The notes: a model not told the origin generated them from the sequence alone. DNA of 64,000 nucleotides from an uncultured Pseudomonadota bacterium (GCA_903828595.1 CAIKMS010000028.1:1-64000); one strand, 5' to 3'. Shown: positions 51,778 to 62,837, numbered from the stretch's first letter. Program-made: numbers and translations.

Positions 51778-53391
51778 ATGAGCGCAGCAGTAGAACGTGA
51801 CCAGATGGAATACGACGTTGTCATCGTAGGCGGCGGTCCTGCGGGCCTTTCATGTGCCATCCGCTTGAAGCAAATCAAGCCCGACCTGTCTGTCTGCGTA
51901 CTGGAAAAAGGTTCAGCCATTGGCGCCCACTCTTTCTCAGGTTGCGTTCTTGAACCCGGTCCTTTGGACGCACTGTTGCCCGACTGGCGCGAAACGCCGC
52001 CAGCGATTTGTGTTCCAGCCAAACGCGATGAGTTTTTGTTTTTAACCAAAACAAAATCCTATCGGATGCCTACACCGCCGCAGATGCATAACGACGGCAA
52101 CTTCATCATCTCCTTGAGCATGCTTACCCCGATTTTGGCAAAGCGTGCAGAAGACTTAGGAGTCGATGTATTCGCCGGTTTTGCCGGTGCCGAGGCCATC
52201 ATCAGCGATTCGGGCAGTGTGGTCGGAGTTCGTATCGGTGATATGGGTATCGAAAAGAACGGCGAGCCTGGGCCCAATTACGCTCCGGGCCCGGAAATCC
52301 GCGCGCCGATAACGATTTTGGCCGAGGGCGCTCGCGGTAGCGTGACCAAGACGTTGGTAAAGCACTTTGCCCTAGATGCAGATTGCTCGCCGCAAACCTA
52401 CGGCTTAGGAATCAAAGAGCTCTGGCAATTGCCCGAAGGTCGTGTGGAGCCCGGCTTTATCCAACACACCCTAGGCTGGCCGGCTGACGCCAACACCTAT
52501 GGCGGTAGCTTCTTGTACCACCTGGATCAGAACCGAGCGTACGTGGGCTATGTGTCGGGGCTCGACTACCAAGACCCTCGCTACAAACCCTTCGAAGCCT
52601 TCCAGCAGTTCAAGAACCATCCGTCCATCAAACCTTTTTTTGAAGGCGGTGAAATGCTGGCTTATGGTGCTCGCACCATTGCTGCCGGCGGCTGGCAGTC
52701 CATGCCTAAGATGGAGATGCCTGGTGCCTTGCTCATCGGCTGTGCCGCGGGCTTAGTAAACGTGCCGAAGATCAAAGGTGTGCATCAGGCTATTCGTTCC
52801 GGCGCTCTAGCCGCTGAGCACATTGCTGAGACGGGCAGCAGCGCGGGCTACGATGCCTTGTTCCGTGCATCACCAGCGGCTAAAGAGCTGTATCGGGTTC
52901 GTAACATCAAACCCGGATTCAAAAAAGGGTTGTGGTTCGGTCTAGCCAACGCGGGTTTCGAAACGGCTACCGGTGGCCGTGCGCCCTGGACCCTCAAAAA
53001 CAAGGTCGACTATAAGAATCTGAAGAAGGTAGCGGAATACACCTCCCCTGACCGTCATTGGACTGATCACAGAGAACTCAAGCCGCGTGATAGGGTCGCT
53101 GCCGTATTTTTTGCCGGCAACGTCCATGATGACAGCCAGCCCGCACACTTAAGAGTAGCCGACACGCATCTGTGCGCCACGCAGTGCGCCACCGAGTATG
53201 GCAATCCCTGTCAGAACTTTTGCCCGGCTGGCGTCTACGAGATGGTTGATGACGGAGCAGGATCAAAAAAACTGCAAATCAACGCGTCAAACTGCGTGCA
53301 TTGCAAGGCCTGTGATATCAAGGACCCCTACGCCCAGATCACCTGGACCACGCCAGAAGGTGGGTCAGGACCGGGCTACCAGAACATGTAA
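51778..53391 (+). CDS. Electron-transfer flavoprotein:ubiquinone oxidoreductase
   Basis: Membrane-surface flavoprotein that passes electrons from acyl-CoA dehydrogenases, through ETF, to ubiquinone. From the ATG at 51778 it is 537 residues; earlier in-frame ATGs give an unlike extension. FAD binding is shown by VIVGGGPAG (residues 16-23). The C-terminal [4Fe-4S] domain has cysteines in CATEYGNPCQNFCPAG and NCVHCKACDIKDP and ends in the typical TWTTPEGGSGPGYQNM. The ETF subunits and acyl-CoA dehydrogenases are not in this window. It supports the acyl-CoA catabolism theme of the upstream genes. Confidence 0.96.
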   Translation: MSAAVERDQMEYDVVIVGGGPAGLSCAIRLKQIKPDLSVCVLEKGSAIGAHSFSGCVLEPGPLDALLPDWRETPPAICVPAKRDEFLFLTKTKSYRMPTPPQMHNDGNFIISLSMLTPILAKRAEDLGVDVFAGFAGAEAIISDSGSVVGVRIGDMGIEKNGEPGPNYAPGPEIRAPITILAEGARGSVTKTLVKHFALDADCSPQTYGLGIKELWQLPEGRVEPGFIQHTLGWPADANTYGGSFLYHLDQNRAYVGYVSGLDYQDPRYKPFEAFQQFKNHPSIKPFFEGGEMLAYGARTIAAGGWQSMPKMEMPGALLIGCAAGLVNVPKIKGVHQAIRSGALAAEHIAETGSSAGYDALFRASPAAKELYRVRNIKPGFKKGLWFGLANAGFETATGGRAPWTLKNKVDYKNLKKVAEYTSPDRHWTDHRELKPRDRVAAVFFAGNVHDDSQPAHLRVADTHLCATQCATEYGNPCQNFCPAGVYEMVDDGAGSKKLQINASNCVHCKACDIKDPYAQITWTTPEGGSGPGYQNM

Positions 53392-53425
53392 TCTGCCGCC
53401 GGGTGTGCGTGAAAATAATGACCCC

Positions 53426-53458
53426 ACCCTACTTACCGGCATGGCCGCTAGGTAGGGT
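53426..53458. terminator. Long hairpin after ETF-QO
   Basis: ACCCTACTTA (53426-53435) pairs with TAGGTAGGGT (53449-53458), with one G-U pair, then a single C-C mismatch and an inner CGGC-ATG-GCCG. It lies 35 bases after the ETF-QO stop and lacks a T-run. Confidence 0.5.
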
Positions 53459-53563
53459 TCACAAACCACAAGCTTTCAGTGGCAGGTCCGTATGGGCTTG
53501 GCCTAACGGTAGGGCTTATAGATCACACAGCGCATTGCAGACAGTTACCCAAAGTGTGTCGTT

Positions 53564-54691
53564 TTGAGCCCCAGCTACGTCACGCTATATGACCGTGCGG
53601 TACTCGAGCACGGGTGGATCAACGACCCTGCGCAACGGGCTGCCGCAGAGGCGCTGGATGCGCTAGCCGCTCGACTGCACAACCAATCCGCCAGACCCAG
53701 CGGGCCACTGTCGCGCTTCCTAAAGCGCTTTACCCGACCAAAAATTCACCCAGCTACTCGCGGTCTGTACCTGTGGGGGCCGGTAGGTCGCGGAAAGACT
53801 TTCCTTATGGATCTGTTTTGCGCTCACTCACCCGTATCGGTGCAACGCCTGCATTTTCATCACTTTATGCGTAGCGTTCATGCGCAGCTGCGTGACCGGC
53901 AAGCTGAATCCAATCCCCTGCAAAAAATTGCAATCCAATTAGCCGCTCAGATTCAGGTTCTATGTTTCGATGAACTGCAGGTGACCGATATCGCCGATGC
54001 GATGATTTTAGGAACCCTTTTTGAGGCCCTGATTCAATCGGGCGTGACTTTGATTTTTACGTCGAATACACCGCCCTCAGGCCTGTATCCGAACGGCTTG
54101 CAGCGTGTTCGGTTTTTGCCGACGGTTAGCCTTCTGGAGCAGCATTGCCAGATCGTGACGATTGATGGCGGGACTGACTACCGTTTAAGGGAGATGCAAC
54201 GCGAGCCTCTTTGGCTTTTAAATGATGCAAATGCCACACCTTCGCAACTTGCCGATCGGTTCAAAGCGCTGGCGGGCAATGCCAGCACCCGAGCGGGAAT
54301 ACTGGAGATCAACGGTCGGTCGATTACGGTTCGCGCGCAGAGCGCTAACTGCGTTTGGTTCGATTTTGCCGAACTCTGTGAGTCTGCACGCTCCACCGAG
54401 GACTATATTGTTATCGCTGAAAGGTTTTCCCTAGTAGCGCTATCAGACATTCCAATATTGACAGCCGAGCAGGACGATTCGGCTCGCCGATTCATAGCAC
54501 TGGTAGACGAATTTTACGAACGTGGGGTCAAACTCGTCGCAAGTGCGCAAGCACTGCCCGACGAGCTTTACCAGGGTTCGCGCTTGTCGTTCACCTTCCA
54601 AAGAACAGCAAGCCGCCTAACCGAAATGCAATCGACGCAGTATTTGGCGCGCCCGCACGCCTTTGCCACCGGCTTGCCAGCCCCGCGCTAA
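53564..54691 (+). CDS. zapE: Cell-division ATPase ZapE
   Basis: AFG1-family ATPase that binds the division ring and FtsZ in E. coli. The 375-residue protein has the Walker A GPVGRGKTFLMD preceded by GLYLWG, a Walker B VLCFDELQVTDIADAM, TSNTPPSGLYPNGLQR, and the ending FTFQRTASRLTEMQS. It aligns with E. coli ZapE throughout. The start appears to be TTG at 53564, with no strong ribosome site; no in-frame ATG lies near. It stands alone between ETF-QO and NAD-GDH. Confidence 0.94.
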   Translation: MSPSYVTLYDRAVLEHGWINDPAQRAAAEALDALAARLHNQSARPSGPLSRFLKRFTRPKIHPATRGLYLWGPVGRGKTFLMDLFCAHSPVSVQRLHFHHFMRSVHAQLRDRQAESNPLQKIAIQLAAQIQVLCFDELQVTDIADAMILGTLFEALIQSGVTLIFTSNTPPSGLYPNGLQRVRFLPTVSLLEQHCQIVTIDGGTDYRLREMQREPLWLLNDANATPSQLADRFKALAGNASTRAGILEINGRSITVRAQSANCVWFDFAELCESARSTEDYIVIAERFSLVALSDIPILTAEQDDSARRFIALVDEFYERGVKLVASAQALPDELYQGSRLSFTFQRTASRLTEMQSTQYLARPHAFATGLPAPR

Positions 54692-54923
54692 CACCATCCG
54701 ATTAGGCAACTCGTGCAGCGGTATAAAGATAGCTTTAGACTGGGCATACAGACACTCAAGCCGGTACTCGACTACACTTGTGAGTAGGCCAAACTGAGCA
54801 AAGCCCCATCATTACAATCTTGTGAACACTGGAACCGAACTCATTGATCAAGCACACCGTGACAATAACCACCCCTGCTGGTTAACCACGACGCTGCAAA
54901 CACTTCTGTTAGGAGATCCCTAG

Positions 54924-57900
54924 ATGCTTGGAAAAATACCGGCTAACCGTTTGCGCCTCATTGAGGGCGTCGTTAGCAAGGCTACGGCCGTGTTAAACCA
55001 AGAATTGCGGCGCGGCGGCGTTAACGCCAAAAGCGCCGCTTTACTCAAGCCGTTACTGCCTACCTTTATTCGGGCTTACTATCGCGGTGTATCCGAGGAT
55101 GACCTTGCCGGGCGTAAAGTCGACGAACTGGCTGGCGCAGCCATCTGGCACCTTAAAGCAGGCTTTAAGCGCCAACCCGGTACGCCTTGGGTGCACGTCT
55201 GCAATCCAACAGCCGAGCAAGAAGGCTTTCAATCACCGCATACCGTTGTCGCTGTGGTTTGTGACGACATGCCATTCCTGGTTGACTCAATCACCATGGC
55301 ACTTAACCAAGCCGAGTTGAGCCTGCTGTATTTGGCTCACCCGATCCTGGCGGTAGAACGGGATCGCGCGGGTCGACTTATCTCGGTCCTGGAGGAACCC
55401 ACCGCAAACAGCCAGTACGAATCCTGGCAGTTTTTAGAAATCGATCAGGAGCTCAACTCATCGGTACTCGACTCACTCGAAATTAGGCTACATGCCACGT
55501 TGAGTGATGTGCGCGCAGCGGTCGCCGACTGGCCGACCATGCGCAGCCGAGCCCGCCAGATCGCCAGCAGCTTTGCAGCCGAAGACCGGAACAAAAAAGA
55601 TGCTGAAGGTCTGGAAATTCGTGATCTTTTAGAGTGGATGGATGACGGATATTTTACCTTTCTGGGATACCGAGAATACAAACTCAAGCGCGGCAAGACC
55701 CGCGATGAGTTACTCACGGTCGCAACGTCAGGCTTAGGGATATTACGAGTCCCAGAAGGCATTAAGCCTGCTCCCACAACACTAGACGGCACCTTTCGTG
55801 AACGAGCCCGCTCCAGCGAGCGACTGATCATCACCAAGGCCAATTCTATTTCTACGGTCCATCGCGCACAGCACTTGGATTACGTGGGAATAAAAATTCT
55901 CAACAAAAAGGGCGAAGTGACGGGTGAGCATCGGTTTTTAGGCCTGTGGACATCAAGCGCTTATAACTTGAATCCGCGCGATATGCCGGTGCTTCGTCGC
56001 AAGCTTGCCAAAGTCATTGCGCATTTTGGACTGTCATCAACAAGCCATGACGGCAAGGAATTGATCAACGTCTTAGAAGACCTGCCTCGCATTGAGCTTT
56101 TCCAGGCGAGCATCAACGATCTTATTCGTCTCTCACGCGGAATCGTCAATCTCTACGAACGGCAGCAAGTGCGCCTGTTTATTCGTCGCGATGAATTTGA
56201 GCGCTTTTACTCTTGCCTTATCTATTTGCCGCGCGATCGCTACAACGCAACGATCAAAAGCCGACTAGAAGCCGTGATGAGTGAATGTTTGCGCGGAAAC
56301 ATCGCAGAATCAAATGCGAAGCTGTCATCCTCCGCACTAGCAAGACTGCATGTACTTGTTCGCACACCGCGTAACGAAGTCTTAAAGCCAGAGTCCCGCA
56401 GCGACATCGCGCTCATCGAGGCGCGACTCACAGCTGCCACGTTAACCTGGGCCGATGGCTTAGCTCATGCCTTAACCTCGTGCTTTGATGCGGACAAAGC
56501 GCGCCAACTTACTAAGGTATATGCCGGCAGCCTGCCGCTGTCGTATCAAGCCGACACCCCCGCTTTAGAAGCTTGCAGAGATATTGTCGAGATTGAACAA
56601 CTACGCGGCGCATCGGCGCCATCTCGGATGCGCATGCATCGACCCGTCGGAACGGCAAACTCTAAAGCACAACTCAAAATTTACCGAGCACAAAAAGCTT
56701 TGGCTGTCTCGGACATTCTGCCGACGCTAGAAAATCTCGGGCTTCGCCTGATCAGTGAGCGGCCTTATGAAATAACAGAGGCAGGCAAGCAATCTTTCTG
56801 GATTCAGGACTTTGAGCTAGAGCATGCGCAAGGCCTAGCGATCGATATACCAACCGATGGCCCTCGACTGATTGAGACTATTAATGCTGTTGGGAACAAT
56901 CTCACAGAAAATGACGGTTTCAATCGACTAATCCTTGGAGCCGATCTGAGTTGGCGCGAAACCGCCGTGGTTCGTGCTTACTGCCGATGGCTTTTGCAGA
57001 CCGGCATACCGTTCAGCCAACCCTATATGGAGTCGGTCCTTTCCTCGCATCCGAAAACCACGGGCCGTATTTACAAGCTGTTTGCCACCCTTTTTGACCC
57101 CACCTTGAGTCAGGCGGTTAGAGCTCGTGATGTGACCGCCATACAAACCTCAATCGATGATGAACTCACGAAAATTGTTCGAATCGACGATGATCGAATC
57201 CTGCGGTCCTTACGCGCTGCAGTCGATGCAACGCTTCGCACCAACTTCTTCCAGCTGAACGATGATTTAAGCCATCGCGCGACTATCGCGTTCAAGCTCA
57301 ATCCGGCCAAGCTCCCTGATCTGCCCGAACCAAAGCCTATGTTCGAGATTTGGGTTTACTCGCCGCGGGTTGAGGCAGTTCATTTACGCAAAGGAAAGGT
57401 ATCGCGTGGCGGATTGCGTTGGTCAGATCGCTTCGAGGATTTCCGCACCGAAGTGCTGGGCTTGATGAAAGCACAGAACGTTAAAAATACGGTCATCGTC
57501 CCGGTCGGTGCTAAAGGCGGTTTTGTCTGTAAGCGACTTCCGTCAATTCGAGAAGCCATAGCCGCTGAAGTTGTAGCCTGCTATAGCGAGTTTATCAGTG
57601 CCATGCTGGAGATCACTGATAACGTTGTCGATGGCAAAGTTGTGCCGCCATTGCTCACGGTAAGACGGGATCCTGATGACCCGTATTTAGTGGTAGCGGC
57701 CGACAAAGGAACAGCAACCTTCTCAGACACGGCCAACGCGATTTCAGAGCGACATGGCTTTTGGCTGGGCGATGCATTTGCTTCAGGCGGTTCAGCCGGC
57801 TACGACCATAAGAAAATCGCGATTACAGCGCGCGGTGCCTGGGAATGCGTTAAGCGACACTTCCGGGATTTCGGCCGTGATATTCAAAAGCAACCGTTTA

Positions 57901-59789
57901 CCGTAGCCGGCATTGGTGACATGTCTGGTGACGTATTTGGCAACGGCATGCTGCAGTCGCCCCAAATTCATCTCGTCGCCGCATTCAATCACCAGCACAT
58001 CTTCATTGATCCTAAACCCGATCCGGTGCGCTCGTTTGCCGAGCGTGAGCGTCTCTTCGCCCTTCCCCGATCCTCTTGGGATGACTACTCACGAAAGACG
58101 ATTTCAGCAGGTGGTGGCGTGTGGTCCAGGCAGGAAAAGACATTATCGCTGCCTCGCGAAGCGCGAGCGCTGCTAGGGCTTACAACCAACACCTCCACAC
58201 CCACCGAGGTGATTCAGGCCATTCTCAAGCTGGATGTGGACCTGCTCTGGAATGGCGGCATCGGCACGTATGTCAAAGCCAGCAGTGAGTCTCACTCTGA
58301 TGTGGGCGACAGGTCTAACGATGCGTTACGTATTGACGGCAAAGAATTGCGCGCCAAAGTGGTTGGTGAAGGCGGCAACCTCGGCTTGTCGCAATTAGGC
58401 CGCGTGGAATACGCCATGTGCGGCGGGCGTTTAAACACCGACTTTATTGACAACTCGGCGGGAGTAAACTGCTCGGATCTTGAAGTTAATATCAAGATTT
58501 TATTGGGTGCTGCAGCTCGGCAAAAGGGCCTCAAACGAGCGGCCAGAGACAAACTTCTGGCAGCGATGACCGACGATGTGTCATCGCTGGTCCTTCGCAA
58601 TAACTACCTTCAGAGTCAGGCACTGAGCGTTCTACAGTCCCGCTCCGGTGACCGCGCCTCAGAGCATGCCTTTGCCCTTCGAATTTTGGAGCGCAGCGGA
58701 GAGCTGGATCGGCACCTCGAGAACCTGCCGGCCGATGACGAACTGCGGGAGCGCATTGCTAAGGGCCAATATTTGACACGACCTGAATTATCGATGGTCC
58801 TGTCGTATTCAAAAATCTGGCTCTACAACCAACTCATCCGATCTGATGTACCGGAAGATAGCTATCTGGCCAATGAACTCACCCGCTACTTCCCGGACGC
58901 CCTCCATAAGCGCTACGCGGATCTGTTTGACGGTCACCCGCTCAAGCGGGAAATTATTGCGACAGCGACTACAAACAGCTTGATTAACCGCATGGGTCCG
59001 GTTTTTGCCTTGCGCGCTATCGAAGATACGGGCGCTGGCGTGGGCGCCATCGCTCGAGCCTATTCAGCGGCCAGAGAGAGCTCGTTGATGCGCGAGCTTT
59101 GGAGCGAGATCGAGGCTTTAGACAATCGAATAGCAGCCGGCGTGCAATATGAAATGCACTATCAGACCACTCGCTTTCTGCGTCACGCGACCTACTGGCT
59201 CTTATTGCATCGGCCATTAATAGACATTAACCAGACGGTGAGTGAGTTCCAGCCCGGCTTGGCCGAGTTGGAAAAGCACGCACTCATGATCACTTCTGGG
59301 CGAGTTGCCGAGCGCATTCAGGGCAAAATCCGTCAGGCAAAAGAAGCCGGGGTACCGGAAAGACTCGCTAAGCAAATGGCGAGTCTGGAGATTCTCTACT
59401 CCGGGCTAGACATCGTTGATGTCAGTCGATTAAGAAAGATGCCGATTATTCAGGTCGCACAAGCCTATTTTCATATAGGTGATGCCCTTGATCTGGATTG
59501 GCTGCGTACGCAAATCGACACACTGGCAGTTGATGGCCATTGGCAGGCTGTTGCCCGAAACACGTTGCGTGAGAGTCTCTATGTCGCGCAGCGCAACTTG
59601 ACCGATGCTGCCCTTAAATCCAGTAAATCCGGCGATGCGATCAAGGGCACGGAAAGCTGGCTTGCCGCACGTCGATTTAAGGTCGAGGCATTAAAGCGGA
59701 TTCTTCGCGAGATGGAGAGCATTCACACGCTAGACTTCGCGACGTTGTCGGTTGGCCTACAATCCGTACGCCGACTGCTACAAGGCTAA
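54924..59789 (+). CDS. NAD-dependent glutamate dehydrogenase, large type
   Basis: Converts glutamate to 2-oxoglutarate and ammonia with NAD. At 1621 residues it belongs to the GDH180-type family. A long N-terminal half carries ACT-like regulatory regions (for example [21 protein letters not shown]). The catalytic part is near residues 820-1180, with [24 protein letters not shown] and [30 protein letters not shown] and [12 protein letters not shown] follow. The C-terminal part is helical. The ATG at 54924 has AGGAG upstream. The 232-base leader has one small inverted repeat, TAACCA/TGGTTA at 54866-54884, and no gene. Confidence 0.96.
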   Translation: MLGKIPANRLRLIEGVVSKATAVLNQELRRGGVNAKSAALLKPLLPTFIRAYYRGVSEDDLAGRKVDELAGAAIWHLKAGFKRQPGTPWVHVCNPTAEQEGFQSPHTVVAVVCDDMPFLVDSITMALNQAELSLLYLAHPILAVERDRAGRLISVLEEPTANSQYESWQFLEIDQELNSSVLDSLEIRLHATLSDVRAAVADWPTMRSRARQIASSFAAEDRNKKDAEGLEIRDLLEWMDDGYFTFLGYREYKLKRGKTRDELLTVATSGLGILRVPEGIKPAPTTLDGTFRERARSSERLIITKANSISTVHRAQHLDYVGIKILNKKGEVTGEHRFLGLWTSSAYNLNPRDMPVLRRKLAKVIAHFGLSSTSHDGKELINVLEDLPRIELFQASINDLIRLSRGIVNLYERQQVRLFIRRDEFERFYSCLIYLPRDRYNATIKSRLEAVMSECLRGNIAESNAKLSSSALARLHVLVRTPRNEVLKPESRSDIALIEARLTAATLTWADGLAHALTSCFDADKARQLTKVYAGSLPLSYQADTPALEACRDIVEIEQLRGASAPSRMRMHRPVGTANSKAQLKIYRAQKALAVSDILPTLENLGLRLISERPYEITEAGKQSFWIQDFELEHAQGLAIDIPTDGPRLIETINAVGNNLTENDGFNRLILGADLSWRETAVVRAYCRWLLQTGIPFSQPYMESVLSSHPKTTGRIYKLFATLFDPTLSQAVRARDVTAIQTSIDDELTKIVRIDDDRILRSLRAAVDATLRTNFFQLNDDLSHRATIAFKLNPAKLPDLPEPKPMFEIWVYSPRVEAVHLRKGKVSRGGLRWSDRFEDFRTEVLGLMKAQNVKNTVIVPVGAKGGFVCKRLPSIREAIAAEVVACYSEFISAMLEITDNVVDGKVVPPLLTVRRDPDDPYLVVAADKGTATFSDTANAISERHGFWLGDAFASGGSAGYDHKKIAITARGAWECVKRHFRDFGRDIQKQPFTVAGIGDMSGDVFGNGMLQSPQIHLVAAFNHQHIFIDPKPDPVRSFAERERLFALPRSSWDDYSRKTISAGGGVWSRQEKTLSLPREARALLGLTTNTSTPTEVIQAILKLDVDLLWNGGIGTYVKASSESHSDVGDRSNDALRIDGKELRAKVVGEGGNLGLSQLGRVEYAMCGGRLNTDFIDNSAGVNCSDLEVNIKILLGAAARQKGLKRAARDKLLAAMTDDVSSLVLRNNYLQSQALSVLQSRSGDRASEHAFALRILERSGELDRHLENLPADDELRERIAKGQYLTRPELSMVLSYSKIWLYNQLIRSDVPEDSYLANELTRYFPDALHKRYADLFDGHPLKREIIATATTNSLINRMGPVFALRAIEDTGAGVGAIARAYSAARESSLMRELWSEIEALDNRIAAGVQYEMHYQTTRFLRHATYWLLLHRPLIDINQTVSEFQPGLAELEKHALMITSGRVAERIQGKIRQAKEAGVPERLAKQMASLEILYSGLDIVDVSRLRKMPIIQVAQAYFHIGDALDLDWLRTQIDTLAVDGHWQAVARNTLRESLYVAQRNLTDAALKSSKSGDAIKGTESWLAARRFKVEALKRILREMESIHTLDFATLSVGLQSVRRLLQG

Positions 59790-59803
59790 GTACCGGTGTT
59801 AGC

Positions 59804-59829
59804 GAGACGCTTACGACAGTAAGCGTCTC
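59804..59829 (+). terminator. 11-bp hairpin between NAD-GDH and gpmA
   Basis: GAGACGCTTAC (59804-59814) pairs exactly with GTAAGCGTCTC (59819-59829) across GACA. It begins 14 bases after the NAD-GDH stop and ends 19 bases before the gpmA ATG, just ahead of its GGAG site. No T-run follows, so it could terminate, stabilise the 3' end or affect gpmA translation. Confidence 0.5.
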
Positions 59830-59848
59830 AACTTTGGAGAGATACCCG

Positions 59849-60598
59849 ATGAGTGGAAAGCTTGTTCTTCTTCGACACGGTCAGAGCGTTTGGAACCTGG
59901 AGAACCGGTTCACTGGCTGGACTGATGTGGATTTAACCGATCAAGGACGCGCCGAGGCGGCAGAGGCGGGCCGACTGCTAGCAGCCGAGGGTTTGCATTT
60001 TGACGTCGCCTTTACCAGCCTGCTTAAAAGAGCCATTCGTACGCTGTGGATCACGCTAGACGCCCTGGATCTTATGTGGATCCCGGTCCAAAACAGCTTC
60101 CGTCTCAACGAGAGACATTACGGCGCGTTGCAAGGCCTAAACAAAGCCGAGACCGTCTCGGCTCATGGCGCGGAGCAAGTAAAAATCTGGCGGCGCAGCT
60201 ATGACATCCCGCCTCCGGCACTCAGTGACGATGATCCTCGTCACCCCAAACATGATCCTCGTTATGCCGGCATCCCGCCCGCTGAATTACCGTGCACTGA
60301 ATCATTGAAAGATACGCTGGCTCGCGTAGAGCCCTTTTGGCAACAACGAATCGCGCCTGAGCTATCTGCAGGTCGCAACGTGTTGGTGGTAGCGCACGGC
60401 AACAGCCTGCGTGCCATGGTAAAAATGCTCGATGGCATGAGTAATGACGATATTCTGGAGTTTAATATCGCCACCGGCGTGCCACTGCTCTACGACTTGG
60501 ACAGGGCTTTAAAACCTGTAAACCGGCGTTTTTTGGGTGATCCCGAGAAGATCGCTGCAGCCGCCGAGGCTGTGCGCCGTCAAACCGAAGCTCGGTAG
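59849..60598 (+). CDS. gpmA: 2,3-bisphosphoglycerate-dependent phosphoglycerate mutase
   Basis: Interconverts 3- and 2-phosphoglycerate in glycolysis. From the ATG at 59849, which has GGAGAG upstream, it is 249 residues, matching E. coli GpmA (250). The phospho-histidine motif is [19 protein letters not shown], followed by [14 protein letters not shown], a conserved Glu in CTESLKDTL and the second His in [15 protein letters not shown]. The TTG five codons earlier is not needed. Its stop codon lies inside a hairpin stem. Confidence 0.97.
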   Translation: MSGKLVLLRHGQSVWNLENRFTGWTDVDLTDQGRAEAAEAGRLLAAEGLHFDVAFTSLLKRAIRTLWITLDALDLMWIPVQNSFRLNERHYGALQGLNKAETVSAHGAEQVKIWRRSYDIPPPALSDDDPRHPKHDPRYAGIPPAELPCTESLKDTLARVEPFWQQRIAPELSAGRNVLVVAHGNSLRAMVKMLDGMSNDDILEFNIATGVPLLYDLDRALKPVNRRFLGDPEKIAAAAEAVRRQTEAR

Positions 60599-60614
60599 CC
60601 ATCCTACCGAGCTT
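60588..60614 (+). terminator. Hairpin containing the gpmA stop codon
   Basis: AAGCTCGGTAG (60588-60598) pairs exactly with CTACCGAGCTT (60604-60614) across CCATC. The gpmA TAG (60596-60598) forms the top of the first stem arm. No T-run follows. It probably marks the 3' end of gpmA, which converges on the ferredoxin gene 43 bases away. Confidence 0.5.
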
Positions 60615-60641
60615 ATGGGTAATCAATCCTGCCGCAATGGA

Positions 60642-60956
60642 TCACTCGTCAGGCGCAATCGCGACCTTCAATCCATCCAGAGCTGGCGTAAACTCCACCT
60701 GGCAGCACAAGCGAGAGGTCGGACGACGGCTGGTGAGCTCTTGGAGTAGTTCCAGCTCGTCACCTTGTGGGGCGGGCAACCGACTCAGCCAAGTCTCATC
60801 CACATAGATATGGCACGTTGCGCACGAGCACATGCCACCACAGATAGCAGCGACACCGTAGTCCATCTCACGCAAGGTCTCCATCAACGAGACGCCTGCC
60901 TTACCTTCGACACGATGCTCAGCACCATCGCGATCCACGATAACCAACTCGGCCAT
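60642..60956 (-). CDS. [2Fe-2S] ferredoxin, adrenodoxin type
   Basis: Small electron carrier of 104 residues from the ATG at 60956, which has AGGAG upstream; the frame extends 7 residues further. The cluster cysteines are in CGGMCSCATC (Cys-x5-Cys-x2-Cys, with an extra Cys in the loop) and in RLCCQV. The block LSRLPAPQGDELELL is typical of adrenodoxin-like bacterial ferredoxins. It resembles both Isc ferredoxin and those serving monooxygenases; it lies away from the isc-like cluster. Which partner it serves is open. Confidence 0.92.
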   Translation of the reverse strand: MAELVIVDRDGAEHRVEGKAGVSLMETLREMDYGVAAICGGMCSCATCHIYVDETWLSRLPAPQGDELELLQELTSRRPTSRLCCQVEFTPALDGLKVAIAPDE

Positions 60957-61055
60957 TTCCACTCCTAAATAGCCCACCTATGGGCGCTCAAGTCCCGCGC
61001 ATCTTGCGGTGCGGCAGCAGCAAGCGCAACCGTTTCGTGGTTAGCACCGTTGCCG

Positions 61056-61889
61056 TTATGGCGTGTGCAGGACATCCAGCCAACGGTTCGGATCACCGAT
61101 GCCGGCTAAAAAGTGGGGATTTAATAACTCGGCCTTGGTGTTGTAGCGAAGAGGTTGCCCATCCAGGGTGACGACGTAACCCCCGGCCGCCTCCAGCAGG
61201 GCCTGCCCCGCCGCGGTATCCCACTCACTGGTGGGCCCCAGGCGTGGGTAGACATCAGCCAAGCCCTCGGCCAGCTGACAAAATTTGAGTGAGCTGCCCG
61301 CCCCAATCAGCTGGAAGTTTTTGACCCGCTCCAAAAAAGCGTTCAACGAGTCACCGCGATGAGAACGGCTACCCAGCACCCGCGGGCTAGGCGCTACCTC
61401 TTTGGCTACATGAATCGGCTCTAGCGGCTCCTCGCCTTTAGCGCGCCAAGCACCCACGCCCACGTGGCCGACATAAGTTAAATCCTGAACGGGAATCTGA
61501 ACTAAGCCGAGGACCGGTCTAGACCGAATAATCAGCGCAATGTTGATCGTGAACTCACCATTTCGGGAAACGAATTCCCGAGTGCCATCCAGTGGATCCA
61601 CTAGCCAATAGGTATCCCACAACTTTCGCTTTGCATACTCGACCGGCTTAGACTCTTCCGACAGAACCGGCCAGCGCGGGTTGATGGACTCCAGACCGGC
61701 ACAAATCACCCGATGCGCACGCAGATCCGCCTCGGTCAAGGGTGAATCGTCCGACTTTAGGGTGACGTCCACATCACGGGAATAGACATCAAGAATCTCA
61801 ACAGCGGCGCGATTCGCCAGCGCCCTTAAGTTAGGTATGAGGCCGGCAAGGTCCTGTTGCTGCTCTAAGTGCGTCCCAAGTTGAGTCAT
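61056..61889 (-). CDS. cysQ: 3'(2'),5'-bisphosphate nucleotidase CysQ
   Basis: Removes the 3'-phosphate of PAP, a by-product of sulfate assimilation. The 277-residue protein belongs to the inositol monophosphatase fold. Metal-binding motifs are SEES, VDPLDGTREFVSRNGEFT and EWDTAAGQALLEAAGG. The combination REF after DGT is typical of CysQ rather than SuhB. The ATG at 61889 is the natural start. It lies 63 bases from the upstream kinase-like gene on the same strand. Confidence 0.93.
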   Translation of the reverse strand: MTQLGTHLEQQQDLAGLIPNLRALANRAAVEILDVYSRDVDVTLKSDDSPLTEADLRAHRVICAGLESINPRWPVLSEESKPVEYAKRKLWDTYWLVDPLDGTREFVSRNGEFTINIALIIRSRPVLGLVQIPVQDLTYVGHVGVGAWRAKGEEPLEPIHVAKEVAPSPRVLGSRSHRGDSLNAFLERVKNFQLIGAGSSLKFCQLAEGLADVYPRLGPTSEWDTAAGQALLEAAGGYVVTLDGQPLRYNTKAELLNPHFLAGIGDPNRWLDVLHTP

Positions 61890-61952
61890 ACCTACACCTA
61901 CCCAATGAACTCTACATTCGTACAGGCCATCAATAACACATCAATAATAGGC

Positions 61953-62837
61953 TTAAAGACAACTTAAGAGGCGAGCCTGCAAAGCCGTCTGACTTTCGGT
62001 AGGCACACTCCTCCAAGCCTGAGCCGCATCCAGCCAAAGAACCCGTAAGCAATCCGTTAACGCCAAAGTACACGCTAAACTCGCTCGGGTTAAGCCAGCT
62101 GCATCACCGTAACCCTCTAACAAGGCTACGACCGAATCGTTGCTCAGATTCTCGGAGCCTATAAAGCCCGCCAGATCCATCAATGGGTTGCCCCAGCCAG
62201 CGTATTCCCAATCGATAAAGGATAACGGGTTAGTCAGCCGGATATTGTCGCGATGCAAATCGTGATGGCAAAGCGCCCAGCGAGCTGGACGGTAATTCGG
62301 CAACTGGTCGGCTATCACTCGTTCAACCACGGCACGAGCCACCACGCTGCCAGCGCCAGGCGTGACGCTCATATAATGATCCAACGCCGCTTGCAGATCG
62401 AAGGTTTGCAAATTGGCTGGCCTTGGCAAGTCATGCAGCTCGCGCATACGCCGGCCTAGGCTCAATAGAAAACCTTCCTCGCTCACCTGTCGAGAATCCG
62501 GTGATTCTTCAATCACATAAGTTGTCACCAACACGGCCTCTTCAGGCTTCGCATAGACCAGCGTCGGAGCCAATCCAGCTACAGAAACCGCTCTTAAAAC
62601 CTCAAGCTCGGCGCACCGATTTAACGCTAAGAGCGAATCCGATCCGTTACCTAAACGAACCACCCAATCAACTTGCGTTGAACGAAGGCGCCACAGCGTA
62701 TTGGTAAATCCCTGTTTGAGCAGCCGTGCCTCAGGCTCTGTCCTGAGGGCCCATTGGCCATCGGCAAACCCTGACAAAGCCTTGAGTAAGGAGTCAGAGA
62801 AATTGGTAGGGGCATCCTTTGTCATCATGCTGCACAT
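61953..62837 (-). CDS. Small-molecule kinase of the choline/aminoglycoside phosphotransferase fold
   Basis: The 294-residue protein has the hallmark catalytic loop LCHHDLHRDNI and the metal motif FIDWEYAGWGNPLMDLA, typical of choline kinase, thiamine kinase and related enzymes. The N-terminal lobe has LLKQGFTNTLWRL, like the G-rich loop of this fold. The substrate is unclear; thiamine or choline are reasonable guesses, and antibiotic resistance is not indicated. The start could be any of three close ATGs (62837, 62828, 62825). It is divergent from the PhzF gene. Confidence 0.85.
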   Translation of the reverse strand: MCSMMTKDAPTNFSDSLLKALSGFADGQWALRTEPEARLLKQGFTNTLWRLRSTQVDWVVRLGNGSDSLLALNRCAELEVLRAVSVAGLAPTLVYAKPEEAVLVTTYVIEESPDSRQVSEEGFLLSLGRRMRELHDLPRPANLQTFDLQAALDHYMSVTPGAGSVVARAVVERVIADQLPNYRPARWALCHHDLHRDNIRLTNPLSFIDWEYAGWGNPLMDLAGFIGSENLSNDSVVALLEGYGDAAGLTRASLACTLALTDCLRVLWLDAAQAWRSVPTESQTALQARLLSCL

